Shown here in pieces: positions 55,548 to 62,746 of a stretch of DNA of 64,000 nt; positions within the stretch are counted from its first letter, which is position 1, and each line of letters opens with the position of its first letter. The translations under genes and the position numbers were made by a program. Location of the stretch: NCBI GenBank assembly GCA_020633555.1, contig JACKDL010000008.1:1-64000 (forward strand). The letters run 5' to 3'. The notes below the pieces were generated by a model that saw only the letters and a program-made list of their open reading frames with translations, ran no database searches and was not told the origin of the DNA. This DNA is from Myxococcales bacterium (GTDB taxonomy: Bacteria > Myxococcota_A > Bradymonadia > UBA7976 > UBA1532).

Positions 55548-58500
55548 TCAGGGCGCGGGGGGGCACTCGGCGCCCACCAGGGGGTCGCCGTCATCGCAGT
55601 CGGCCCCGCAGCCCATGATCCCGTCGCCGTCGGCGTCGGTGGCCGGATCACACGGGGTCTCGCAGACGAAGGCCAGCGGGCGATCGCACCACAGGTCGTT
55701 CCAGCCGTTGGGGTAGGCCTGCGTGCAGTCCTCCCCGGTCTGGAAGTCGTTGGGCTCGTTGGGCCGCCAGGGCGCCCACACCGGATCCGTGCCGTCGAGC
55801 CAGACGAAGTGCCCCTCCTCGGCGTGGTCCCCCAGGCCGATCCACACCGGGTTCGCCCGGGCGAAGGCGATGCCCAGCACGTCGTCGTGCTCCTGCCGGT
55901 TGTTCAGCACCACCAGATCCTGGCCCAACGCCTGACACTCGGCCCGGGCCTGCGCCCAGTCGCGCCCCGAGCGGCACACCCGGTAGGTGCGGCCCCGGGT
56001 CTCGAAGATCTCGCACTGCGGGCAGCGATCGCCGTCGTCCACCTCGTCGTCGCAGTCCTCGTCCACCGCGTTGCCGCAGAGCTCCTGTGCGCCGGGGAAG
56101 GCGGTGGGGTCCTCGGGGGCGCAGTCCCCCGCGCAGGCGGTCACGCCGTCGCCGTCGGGGTCGGGATCGCCCAGGCAGACGTCCTCGCAGACGGTGCCCC
56201 GGCGCTCGTCGCAGGCGCGATCCTGCCAGGCCCCGGCGTCGCCCTGACTCATCACCACGCAGGCCTCGTCGGCGCCGCCGTTGGGCTGTCCGTTCAGCCA
56301 GCGGGTCAGCCCGGGCCGCGTGCCGTCCACCCAGCGGAAGTCGCCGTCCACGGCGCCGTCCGTCAGACCGATCCAGTAGGGCTGCCCGCGGCGCCGCTGG
56401 GCCTCGCCGTGGATCCAGCGGGCCTCCTCGTCGGTGTCCAGGATGAGCACCTGCGAGTTCTCGGCGAGGCAGCGGGCCTGGGCCTCCTCCCAGGTGCGCG
56501 GCGTGGGGCAGACCAGGTAGCGGTGGGCGCCCCGCAGCACGGGCTGGCAGTCCGGGCAGTCGGGGTGGTCGTCCGCGAAGCCGCTGCAGTCCTGGTCCAC
56601 GCCGTCTCCGCAGACGTCCAGGGCGCCGGGGAAGCGGCTGGGATCCTGGTCGTCGCAGTCCACCAGGCAGCTCGCCCCGTCATCGTCGGCGTCCTGATCC
56701 TCGGCCAGCACGCAGTCGATCAGGGGCTGCAGGCTGGCGCCCCGGTTGCGCAGGAAGGTCTGGGTGCGCGTGACCTCGCTGTCCATCTGCTCGGGGGAGT
56801 GCTCCCGGCGCGGATCCGCCTCGAAGTGGGGCCGCAACCAGGCACCCAGGGCCCCCACCTGCGCCTCCAACTCCAGGGCCCCCACCAGGATGGCCACCTC
56901 GACCAGGGCCTGATCCCACAGGGCGCGGCAGTCCGCGTCGGCCAGGCACACGTCCTTCAGGCGGCCGCGGCCCTCGTAAAAGGTCATGTTGCGCACGAAG
57001 GTCTGGTCGGTGCCCCAGGGCATCAGGCTCAGCCGCTCGTCGCCGTCGAAGTGCAGGTAGTAGTTGTTGCGGGTGGGCGCGTAGCCGTCCCAGTGGGCGA
57101 TCCACAGCTCGGTGGCCATCATGTTGACCACCTGCGGCCAGTGGATCAGGTCCAGCGTGGCCTCGAAGGCCTCGTCCAGCGGCGTCTCGTCCAGCAGGTC
57201 CACCAGCCGCCAGAGCTGCCCACGGTCCAGATCGCCCTGATCCTTGTCCAGATCGGGCACGTGCTGGGCGAACAGGTCCTGACCGTAGGCGCCCTCGTAC
57301 ATGTGGGTGGTGCTGGGGAACCAGCGGTCCAAGGCCGGGCCGTCGATGATCTCGAGCAGCAGATACAGCCCGAAGTCTTCGCCGTTGAAGGTCACCCGGG
57401 CGTAGCTCACCCGCGGCGAGGCTACGCCCATGGCGCGGAACAAGGCGTAGGCGGCGAACTCATGGGTCTTGGAGCGGTCCTGCACCATGTTGTTGACCGC
57501 CAGCTTCTCGATGCCCAGGAAGCGGCCGCCGTTCAGGCCGAAGTCGAAGTTGAGCTTGAAGCCCGACTTGCGGTCCAGCGGCCGGAAGCTGCCGATGCGC
57601 CCCTTCAGCCGCACCCCGGCGGGCAGCGGCTCGCCGCCGTCGATGGTCACCAGGCCGCCCACGTACTGGCGCGGATCCGCGTCCAGGCGCGTGCGCCCCG
57701 CGGCGCCCACCTCGATGGCAAGGGTGTGCATCACCAAGGGATCGAAGAACGCGTCGGTGGGATCCACGTGGCGGACGTTGGGCTCGCCGCGGGTGGGCGC
57801 GGTGACGGCCCAGTCCCCCAGCCCGTCGGGCAGCCGGCCCCAGGTGGTGTCGTCCAGCAGCGCCGGCACCTCCACCCCGTCGGCCTCGGCGCCCTGGGGG
57901 TCCAGCAGCACGACGCGCTCGCCGCCGCAGCCGATGCCGAACTCGAAGCCCTCGCCGCCGTCGGCCTGCCGCACGGACGCGAAGGCGCCCGGGGCCAGCG
58001 CGCCGGCCAGCGGGTAGGCCCGCTCGGGCCGCGCCGGATCGTCCGTCACCGCCCAGCCCGCCAGATCCACCGGGGCCTCGGTGGGGTTGTACAGCTCGAT
58101 CCAATCGCGGCCCTGGCAGTCGACCTCGTTGAGCACGGGTCGGCCGAGCTGCACGGGCCGGTTGGGCGCCCCGGGGGTGGGCGCCGTGGCCTGCCACGGG
58201 CCGTCGCGATCGGGCAGGCGCCCCCAGCTCCCCACGGCGGGCAGGCCGCGCACGTCCACCTCGGCCCGCGGGACACCGGCGGGATCGCCCAGGTAGACGA
58301 AGCCGCTGTCGCACCAGCCGGGCAGGGTCGCCTGGACGTCCACGGTGACGAAGCCGCCCGCGGGCAGCGCCAACCCGGTGAGATCCACCCGCCGGTCGGG
58401 CGCCACCGCGCGATCGCTCAGCCACCAGCCCTCCAGCACGCCGCCGCGGCCGTCCACCGTCGCCAGCTCGGCCCACCCCTCGGCGCAGTGCAGCTCGTTG

Positions 58501-58964
58501 AGCACCGGCACCAGGGGCGGCGGCGCCATGTCGGGGAGGGCCATGTCGGGGATGGCCATATCGGGGATGGCCAGGTCGGGGATGGCCTGGTCGGGGATGG
58601 CCTGGTCGGGGATGGCCTGGTCGGGGAGGGCCTGGTCGGGGAGGGCCTGGTCGGGCGCCGCCAGATCAGGGACGGCCTGATCGGGGATCGCCAGGTCCAG
58701 CTCGGCCATGTCGGGGAGCCCCTGGTCCGCCTCGGCCATGTCGAGCGGGGCGAGATCGGGCGCAGCCAGGTCCTGCGCGGCGGCGTCCCGCGCCGTCATG
58801 TCCCGCAGGGCCAGATCGGGGACGGCCCGGTCAGGCAGCGCCCCCCGGTCCAGGCCACCGTCCAGCGTGGCCCCATCGGCCGGGATCGCCCCGTCGACCG
58901 CGGGGCCCCCATCGTCGCAGCCCCACAGGCCGGTCAGGCCCAACACCCAGATCCAGCGGCGCAT
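55548..58964 (-). CDS. CotH kinase-like lipoprotein with lamin-tail, MopE-like and two C-type lectin domains
   Basis: A protein of 1138 residues. The ATG at 58964 has GGGGAGGGG upstream and gives lipobox GLWGC. After a long five-residue repeat tether (IPDQA/LPDMA) come two lamin-tail-like domains (VLNELHCAEGWAEL, VLNEVDCQGRDWIELYNPT). The CotH domain (about 435-740) has RLKGRIGSFRPLDRKSGFKL, HEFAAYALFRAMGVASPRVS, the metal-site segment RLSLMPWGTDQTF and NNYYLHFDG. MopE-like Cys/Asp repeats (DDQDPSRFPGALDVCGDGVD) alternate with two C-type lectin domains (RWVDGTRPGLTRWLNGQPNG, VWLDGTDPVWAPWRPNEPND). CotH is an atypical protein kinase in spore coats; here it may phosphorylate surface proteins. 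Confidence 0.9.
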   Translation of the reverse strand: MRRWIWVLGLTGLWGCDDGGPAVDGAIPADGATLDGGLDRGALPDRAVPDLALRDMTARDAAAQDLAAPDLAPLDMAEADQGLPDMAELDLAIPDQAVPDLAAPDQALPDQALPDQAIPDQAIPDQAIPDLAIPDMAIPDMALPDMAPPPLVPVLNELHCAEGWAELATVDGRGGVLEGWWLSDRAVAPDRRVDLTGLALPAGGFVTVDVQATLPGWCDSGFVYLGDPAGVPRAEVDVRGLPAVGSWGRLPDRDGPWQATAPTPGAPNRPVQLGRPVLNEVDCQGRDWIELYNPTEAPVDLAGWAVTDDPARPERAYPLAGALAPGAFASVRQADGGEGFEFGIGCGGERVVLLDPQGAEADGVEVPALLDDTTWGRLPDGLGDWAVTAPTRGEPNVRHVDPTDAFFDPLVMHTLAIEVGAAGRTRLDADPRQYVGGLVTIDGGEPLPAGVRLKGRIGSFRPLDRKSGFKLNFDFGLNGGRFLGIEKLAVNNMVQDRSKTHEFAAYALFRAMGVASPRVSYARVTFNGEDFGLYLLLEIIDGPALDRWFPSTTHMYEGAYGQDLFAQHVPDLDKDQGDLDRGQLWRLVDLLDETPLDEAFEATLDLIHWPQVVNMMATELWIAHWDGYAPTRNNYYLHFDGDERLSLMPWGTDQTFVRNMTFYEGRGRLKDVCLADADCRALWDQALVEVAILVGALELEAQVGALGAWLRPHFEADPRREHSPEQMDSEVTRTQTFLRNRGASLQPLIDCVLAEDQDADDDGASCLVDCDDQDPSRFPGALDVCGDGVDQDCSGFADDHPDCPDCQPVLRGAHRYLVCPTPRTWEEAQARCLAENSQVLILDTDEEARWIHGEAQRRRGQPYWIGLTDGAVDGDFRWVDGTRPGLTRWLNGQPNGGADEACVVMSQGDAGAWQDRACDERRGTVCEDVCLGDPDPDGDGVTACAGDCAPEDPTAFPGAQELCGNAVDEDCDDEVDDGDRCPQCEIFETRGRTYRVCRSGRDWAQARAECQALGQDLVVLNNRQEHDDVLGIAFARANPVWIGLGDHAEEGHFVWLDGTDPVWAPWRPNEPNDFQTGEDCTQAYPNGWNDLWCDRPLAFVCETPCDPATDADGDGIMGCGADCDDGDPLVGAECPPAP
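58531..58695 (-). repeat. 15-bp tandem repeat (11 units) in the CotH lipoprotein gene
   Basis: Units of TCGGGGATGGCCTGG on the plus strand encode IPDQA/LPDQA/IPDMA on the minus strand. Several adjacent units are identical, and degenerate copies continue to about 58830. The tract sets the length of the tether between lipid anchor and lamin-tail domain and should vary between strains. Confidence 0.85.
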
Positions 58965-59077
58965 CGCCCCTCCCCGGTTTGGCATGGCACCTGACTGTCA
59001 CACGAAGCCCGCGGTCCCGTCGACCGATGCCACATCGGCCGTGGTCCCCTCCCCCGTGGGCGACTACACTCCGCGCC

Positions 59078-60214
59078 ATGCGTACCCTCCTCACCGCCCT
59101 TCTGGGGCTGCAGCTCGCGGCCGCCGCCGGGATCGGCTGGCTGATCGTCGACCGGCAGGGCGCCGCGCAGGCCACCGCCGCCCAGGTCGCTCGCGCCGAC
59201 GCCCACGCCCAGGCCGCGCAGGCCCACGAGGCCGCCCACCGCTTCGTCGAGGCCCAGCTCGCCTATGAGCGCGCCACCCGCCTGGCGGGCCACCTGCCCC
59301 AGGCCGAGGGCTGGCTCGACGGCGCCCGCCGCTGCCTGGCCCTGGCCACCGTGCAGCGCCCAGACGCCCCCGGCCCCGCCGAGCAGCGCCCGCTGGCCGG
59401 CGTGGCCGCCGCCCTGCGCGCCGCCGGCGACACCGTGGTGGCCGACGCCCTCGACATCGCCCTGCTGCGCGGCCGCGGGCTCATCGGCGGCGCCTTCGAG
59501 AAGGCAGAGGCCGCCAAGGCCGCTCAGGACCGGCCCCACGGGGTGTGGATCCGCTGGCAGCATGCCACCCTGCTCATGCACGCCGACCGCTTCGCCGAGG
59601 CCATCGAGCAGCTCGAGAAGGTGGTGCAGGCGGCGCCCGAGTTCGCCGACGGCTTCCACCGGCTGGGGCTGGCCTATCTGGGGGCCGAGCGCCCCGAGGC
59701 GGGTATCTCGGCGCTGCAGCGGGCCCTGGCCAAGGGCGCCGGCCCCGAGGCCTCGCGGGACCTGGCCCGGGCCTTCCTGGGGCGGCAGATGTGGGCCGAG
59801 GCCACCACCCACCTCGAGACGGTGCTGCGGGGCGATCCCGGCGACGCCGAGGCCCTGCGGCTGTTGGGCGCGGCCCACTACCAGCTCAAGCGCTACCGCC
59901 TGGCCGCAGACACCTACCGCAAGGCGTGGCGGCTGGAGCCCCAGCCCCGCACCTTGATCAGCGCGGTGATCGCCCTGCAGGGGGCCCAGGCGTGGGCCGA
60001 GGCCCTGGCCATCATCGAGGAGATCCGGCCGCAGGCCGAGCGGCTGCCCGAGATCGCCTTCCACGAGGCGGTGCTCAAGGAGCGGCTGAGCCGCCCGGCC
60101 GACGCGAAGGCTGCCTACCAGGGCTACCTGGCCCTGGCCGCGGGCCACCCCGACGAGGCGAAGCGAGTGGCGACGGCCCAGAAGCGCCTGGTGGAGCTGG
60201 CGCTGGACAAGTGA
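59078..60214 (+). CDS. TPR-repeat protein with N-terminal membrane anchor
   Basis: A protein of 378 residues from the ATG at 59078 (MRTLLTALLGLQLAAAAGIGW), which gives one N-terminal helix. The rest is tetratricopeptide-like: AHRFVEAQLAYERATRL, RFAEAIEQLEKVVQAAPEFADG, AGISALQRALAKGAG, MWAEATTHLETVLRGDPGDAEAL, YRLAADTYRKAWRLEP. About eight repeats are visible and no catalytic domain. It probably acts as a periplasmic protein-protein scaffold. Its last 140 bases overlap, on the opposite strand, the 3' end of the C39-like peptidase gene. Confidence 0.87.
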   Translation: MRTLLTALLGLQLAAAAGIGWLIVDRQGAAQATAAQVARADAHAQAAQAHEAAHRFVEAQLAYERATRLAGHLPQAEGWLDGARRCLALATVQRPDAPGPAEQRPLAGVAAALRAAGDTVVADALDIALLRGRGLIGGAFEKAEAAKAAQDRPHGVWIRWQHATLLMHADRFAEAIEQLEKVVQAAPEFADGFHRLGLAYLGAERPEAGISALQRALAKGAGPEASRDLARAFLGRQMWAEATTHLETVLRGDPGDAEALRLLGAAHYQLKRYRLAADTYRKAWRLEPQPRTLISAVIALQGAQAWAEALAIIEEIRPQAERLPEIAFHEAVLKERLSRPADAKAAYQGYLALAAGHPDEAKRVATAQKRLVELALDK

Positions 60215-60968
60215 ACGCGCCCTCCGCGGCCGCCACCGCGGCCGCGGGCGCCCCGTCTTGGCGGGACTGGGCGAGCTCGGCGCACACTTCGCTGCGCGGT
60301 CGCCCGGCCTGCCCCCAGCGCACCGCCCGGTCGTAGCGCAGCGCCCCGAAGGCCGGATCCGCCGCCACCGCCCGGTCGTAGAGCGCCAGCGCCTGCACCG
60401 GCTCGGCCGCCGCCAGCGCCCGCCGGGCCCAGGCCTCGGCAGAATGGCGCCGCGCGGCCCCCCGCCACCGGTCCAGCGGCAGCCCGGCGGGCGCCGCGTC
60501 CAACGGCCAGGCCAGCACCGTCGGGTGATCCGGGCCCCAGATGCCCTCCAGCGCGGCCCACGTCAGCGCCATTTGCCTGCTGCCGGGATCCAGGGCCTGC
60601 ACCCCCTGCCCGTCGTAGCCGGTGATCACCAGGGCGTGCCGGCCGGCCCCCCGGCGCACGCTCACCACGGCCGGCGCGCCTGCGGCCACGGCCGCCATCA
60701 GGTCGGCCCGCGAGCCCTGGAACGGCAGCACCTCCACCGTGGGCGCCAGGTGCTCACGCAGATCCACCCAGGCGATGCCCTCAGCGGCCACCGGCAGCGC
60801 CCGCACCAGCGGCAAGAGGCGGAGACTGGCGCCCCGGGCGTTGGCGGCCATGGCCACCGCCGCGGCGCTGCACCAGGGCGCCCGGCCCTGGGCCACGAAC
60901 TCGACCGGAACGCTCGCCGTGGGCGGCGCCAGCCACAGGGCCAGCGCCCACGTCAGGGCCGCGTTCAC
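60075..60968 (-). CDS. C39-like cysteine peptidase with TPR-like segment (PA2778-like)
   Basis: A 297-residue protein. The GTG at 60968 overlaps the stop codon of the upstream gene by 4 bp. Residues 1-18 are a signal-like segment. The papain-like C39 catalytic residues are placed as expected: Q27 and C33 in VAQGRAPWCSAAAVAMA, H111 in GRHALVITGYDG and D127 in ALDPGS. A TPR-like helix pair follows (VQALALYDRAVAADPAFGALRYDRA). C39 plus TPR resembles the PA2778 family of uncharacterised exported peptidases. The last 45 residues are Pro/Gly/Arg-rich and lie antisense to the TPR gene, so the true C-terminus may be shorter or the overlap real. Confidence 0.8.
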   Translation of the reverse strand: MNAALTWALALWLAPPTASVPVEFVAQGRAPWCSAAAVAMAANARGASLRLLPLVRALPVAAEGIAWVDLREHLAPTVEVLPFQGSRADLMAAVAAGAPAVVSVRRGAGRHALVITGYDGQGVQALDPGSRQMALTWAALEGIWGPDHPTVLAWPLDAAPAGLPLDRWRGAARRHSAEAWARRALAAAEPVQALALYDRAVAADPAFGALRYDRAVRWGQAGRPRSEVCAELAQSRQDGAPAAAVAAAEGAFTCPAPAPPGASGPSPLASPRRGGPRPGPGSPGRQPSRRPGGSAAP

Positions 60969-62746
60969 CCCGGATCGCAGGCGTCGCCCACGCCGTCGCC
61001 GTCCGTGTCGGCCTGGTCGGGGTTCTGCACGTCGGGGCAGTTGTCGTTGAAGTTGATGATCCCGTCGTCATCGGGATCGGCCCCGGGATCGCACACATCA
61101 CCCACGCCGCTCAGGTCCTCGTCGGCCTGATCGGGGTTGGGCACCAGCGGGCAGTTGTCCTGCCCGTCGGGCACCCCGTCGCCGTCCTGGTCGCCGCTGC
61201 AGGCGTCGCCCACCCCGTCGCCGTTGCTGTCGGTCTGGTCGGCGTTGGGGATCCGCGGGCAGTTGTCGGCCCCATCGAGCACCCCGTCCTGGTCGGCGTC
61301 ACCCTGGCCGCTGCAGGCGTCGCCCACCCCGTCGCCGTCGCGGTCCGCCTGGTCGGGGTTGGGCACCATGGGGCAGTTGTCCTGCCCGTCGAGCACCCCG
61401 TCGCCGTCCAGATCGGGGCCGCCGCCCTCGCAGGCGTCGCCCTCGCCGTCGCGATCGGCGTCGGCCTGATCGGGGTTGGCGATGCCGCGGCAGTTGTCAC
61501 ACAGGTCACCGACGCCGTCGCCGTCCAGGTCGAACTGGGCCGGGTTGACCACCTGCGGGCAGTTGTCGCGGGCGTCGGGCACCAGATCGCCGTCGGCGTC
61601 GTCCTGGGGCGGATCCACCGGGTTGTCGGGGTCGCACGCGTCGCCGATGCCGTCGCCGTCGGCGTCCGCCTGGTCGGGGTTGGGCTCGAACAGGCAGTTG
61701 TCGGTCATGTCGGGCGCGCCGTCGCCGTCCACGTCGCCCGCGTTCTGCTCGCAGGCGTCCCCCACCCCATCGCCGTCCAGGTCGCTCTGCTGCGGATTCT
61801 GCACCCGGGGGCAGTTGTCCTGGGCGTCGGGCACCCCGTCGCCGTCCAGATCCTGGCCCGGATCCACCGCCTCGCAGGCGTCGCCCACCCCGTCGCCGTC
61901 GCGGTCGCCCTGGGCCGGGTTGCGCACGTCGGGGCAGTTGTCCTGGGCGTCGGGCACCCCGTCGCGGTCGCGATCGGCGGGCCCCACGGGCACGCAGGCG
62001 TCGCCCACCCCGTCCTGATCGGCGTCGGCCTGATCGGCGTTGGGCACGTTGGGGCAGTTGTCGTTGGGATCGGGCACCCCGTCGCCGTCGCTGTCGGGCA
62101 CGGCGCAGGCGTCACCCACCCCGTCGCCGTCGCCGTCCGCCTGATCGGGGTTGGGGATCGCCGGGCAGTTGTCGGCGCCGTCCAGCACGCCGTCGCCGTC
62201 GGTGTCCATGGGCGCCGCGGTGCAGGCGTCGCCCACCCCGTCGCCGTTGCCGTCGGCCTGCTCGGGGTTGGCCGCTGCCGGGCAGTTGTCGCAGGCGTCG
62301 GGCACCCCGTCGCCGTCGCTGTCCGAGGTGTCGGCGCCGTCGGCGCACCGATCGCAGTCGTCGCCCACCCCGTCCCCGTCGCCGTCGCGCTGCGCGGCGT
62401 TGGGCACCTGGGGGCAGTTGTCGCTGCCGTCGGGCACGCCGTCGCCGTCGCCGTCCGGCGGGGGCTCGGCGTCGGGCCCCAGATCGGGGGCCGCCAGATC
62501 CTCGGCGGGGGCCATGTCGGCGGGCGCGCCGCCGGCTCCGCCTGCGCCCTGATCAGCACCGCCCGCGCCGCCCGCGCCGCCCGCGCCCAGGTCCAGGGGC
62601 GGTGCCCCGCCCGATCCGCCGGCCCCGCCGGCCCCGCCGCCGGCGCCACCCGCGCCGCCGCCCGCCCCACCGGGCTCACCGCCACCGTCGTCACACCCGA
62701 AGCCCGCCAGGGCCGCGCAGACGACCCCGATCACCGCCCACCGCAT
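60965..62746 (-). CDS. Lipoprotein with 13 thrombospondin type-3 repeats
   Basis: A protein of 593 residues. The ATG at 62746 overlaps the upstream stop codon by 1 bp (TGATG) and starts MRWAVIGVVCAALAGFGC, a lipobox signal. The open frame extends further upstream, but only antiframe to the neighbouring gene. A Gly/Ala tether (about residues 25-85) is followed by 13 DNC(P)-containing calcium-binding repeats of about 35 residues of the form DGDGVPDGSDNCPQVPN and DGDGVGDAC. Each repeat offers several Asp ligands, so the chain is expected to be rigid and calcium-loaded. It belongs to a three-gene operon: fibre-like protein, this protein, C39-like peptidase. Confidence 0.92.
   Translation of the reverse strand: MRWAVIGVVCAALAGFGCDDGGGEPGGAGGGAGGAGGGAGGAGGSGGAPPLDLGAGGAGGAGGADQGAGGAGGAPADMAPAEDLAAPDLGPDAEPPPDGDGDGVPDGSDNCPQVPNAAQRDGDGDGVGDDCDRCADGADTSDSDGDGVPDACDNCPAAANPEQADGNGDGVGDACTAAPMDTDGDGVLDGADNCPAIPNPDQADGDGDGVGDACAVPDSDGDGVPDPNDNCPNVPNADQADADQDGVGDACVPVGPADRDRDGVPDAQDNCPDVRNPAQGDRDGDGVGDACEAVDPGQDLDGDGVPDAQDNCPRVQNPQQSDLDGDGVGDACEQNAGDVDGDGAPDMTDNCLFEPNPDQADADGDGIGDACDPDNPVDPPQDDADGDLVPDARDNCPQVVNPAQFDLDGDGVGDLCDNCRGIANPDQADADRDGEGDACEGGGPDLDGDGVLDGQDNCPMVPNPDQADRDGDGVGDACSGQGDADQDGVLDGADNCPRIPNADQTDSNGDGVGDACSGDQDGDGVPDGQDNCPLVPNPDQADEDLSGVGDVCDPGADPDDDGIINFNDNCPDVQNPDQADTDGDGVGDACDPG

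Noticed and set aside
60965..62500. Regularly spaced repeats that might suggest a CRISPR array
   Set aside because: The periodicity is that of thrombospondin type-3 coding repeats in an open frame; there are no invariant direct repeats with unrelated spacers and no cas genes.
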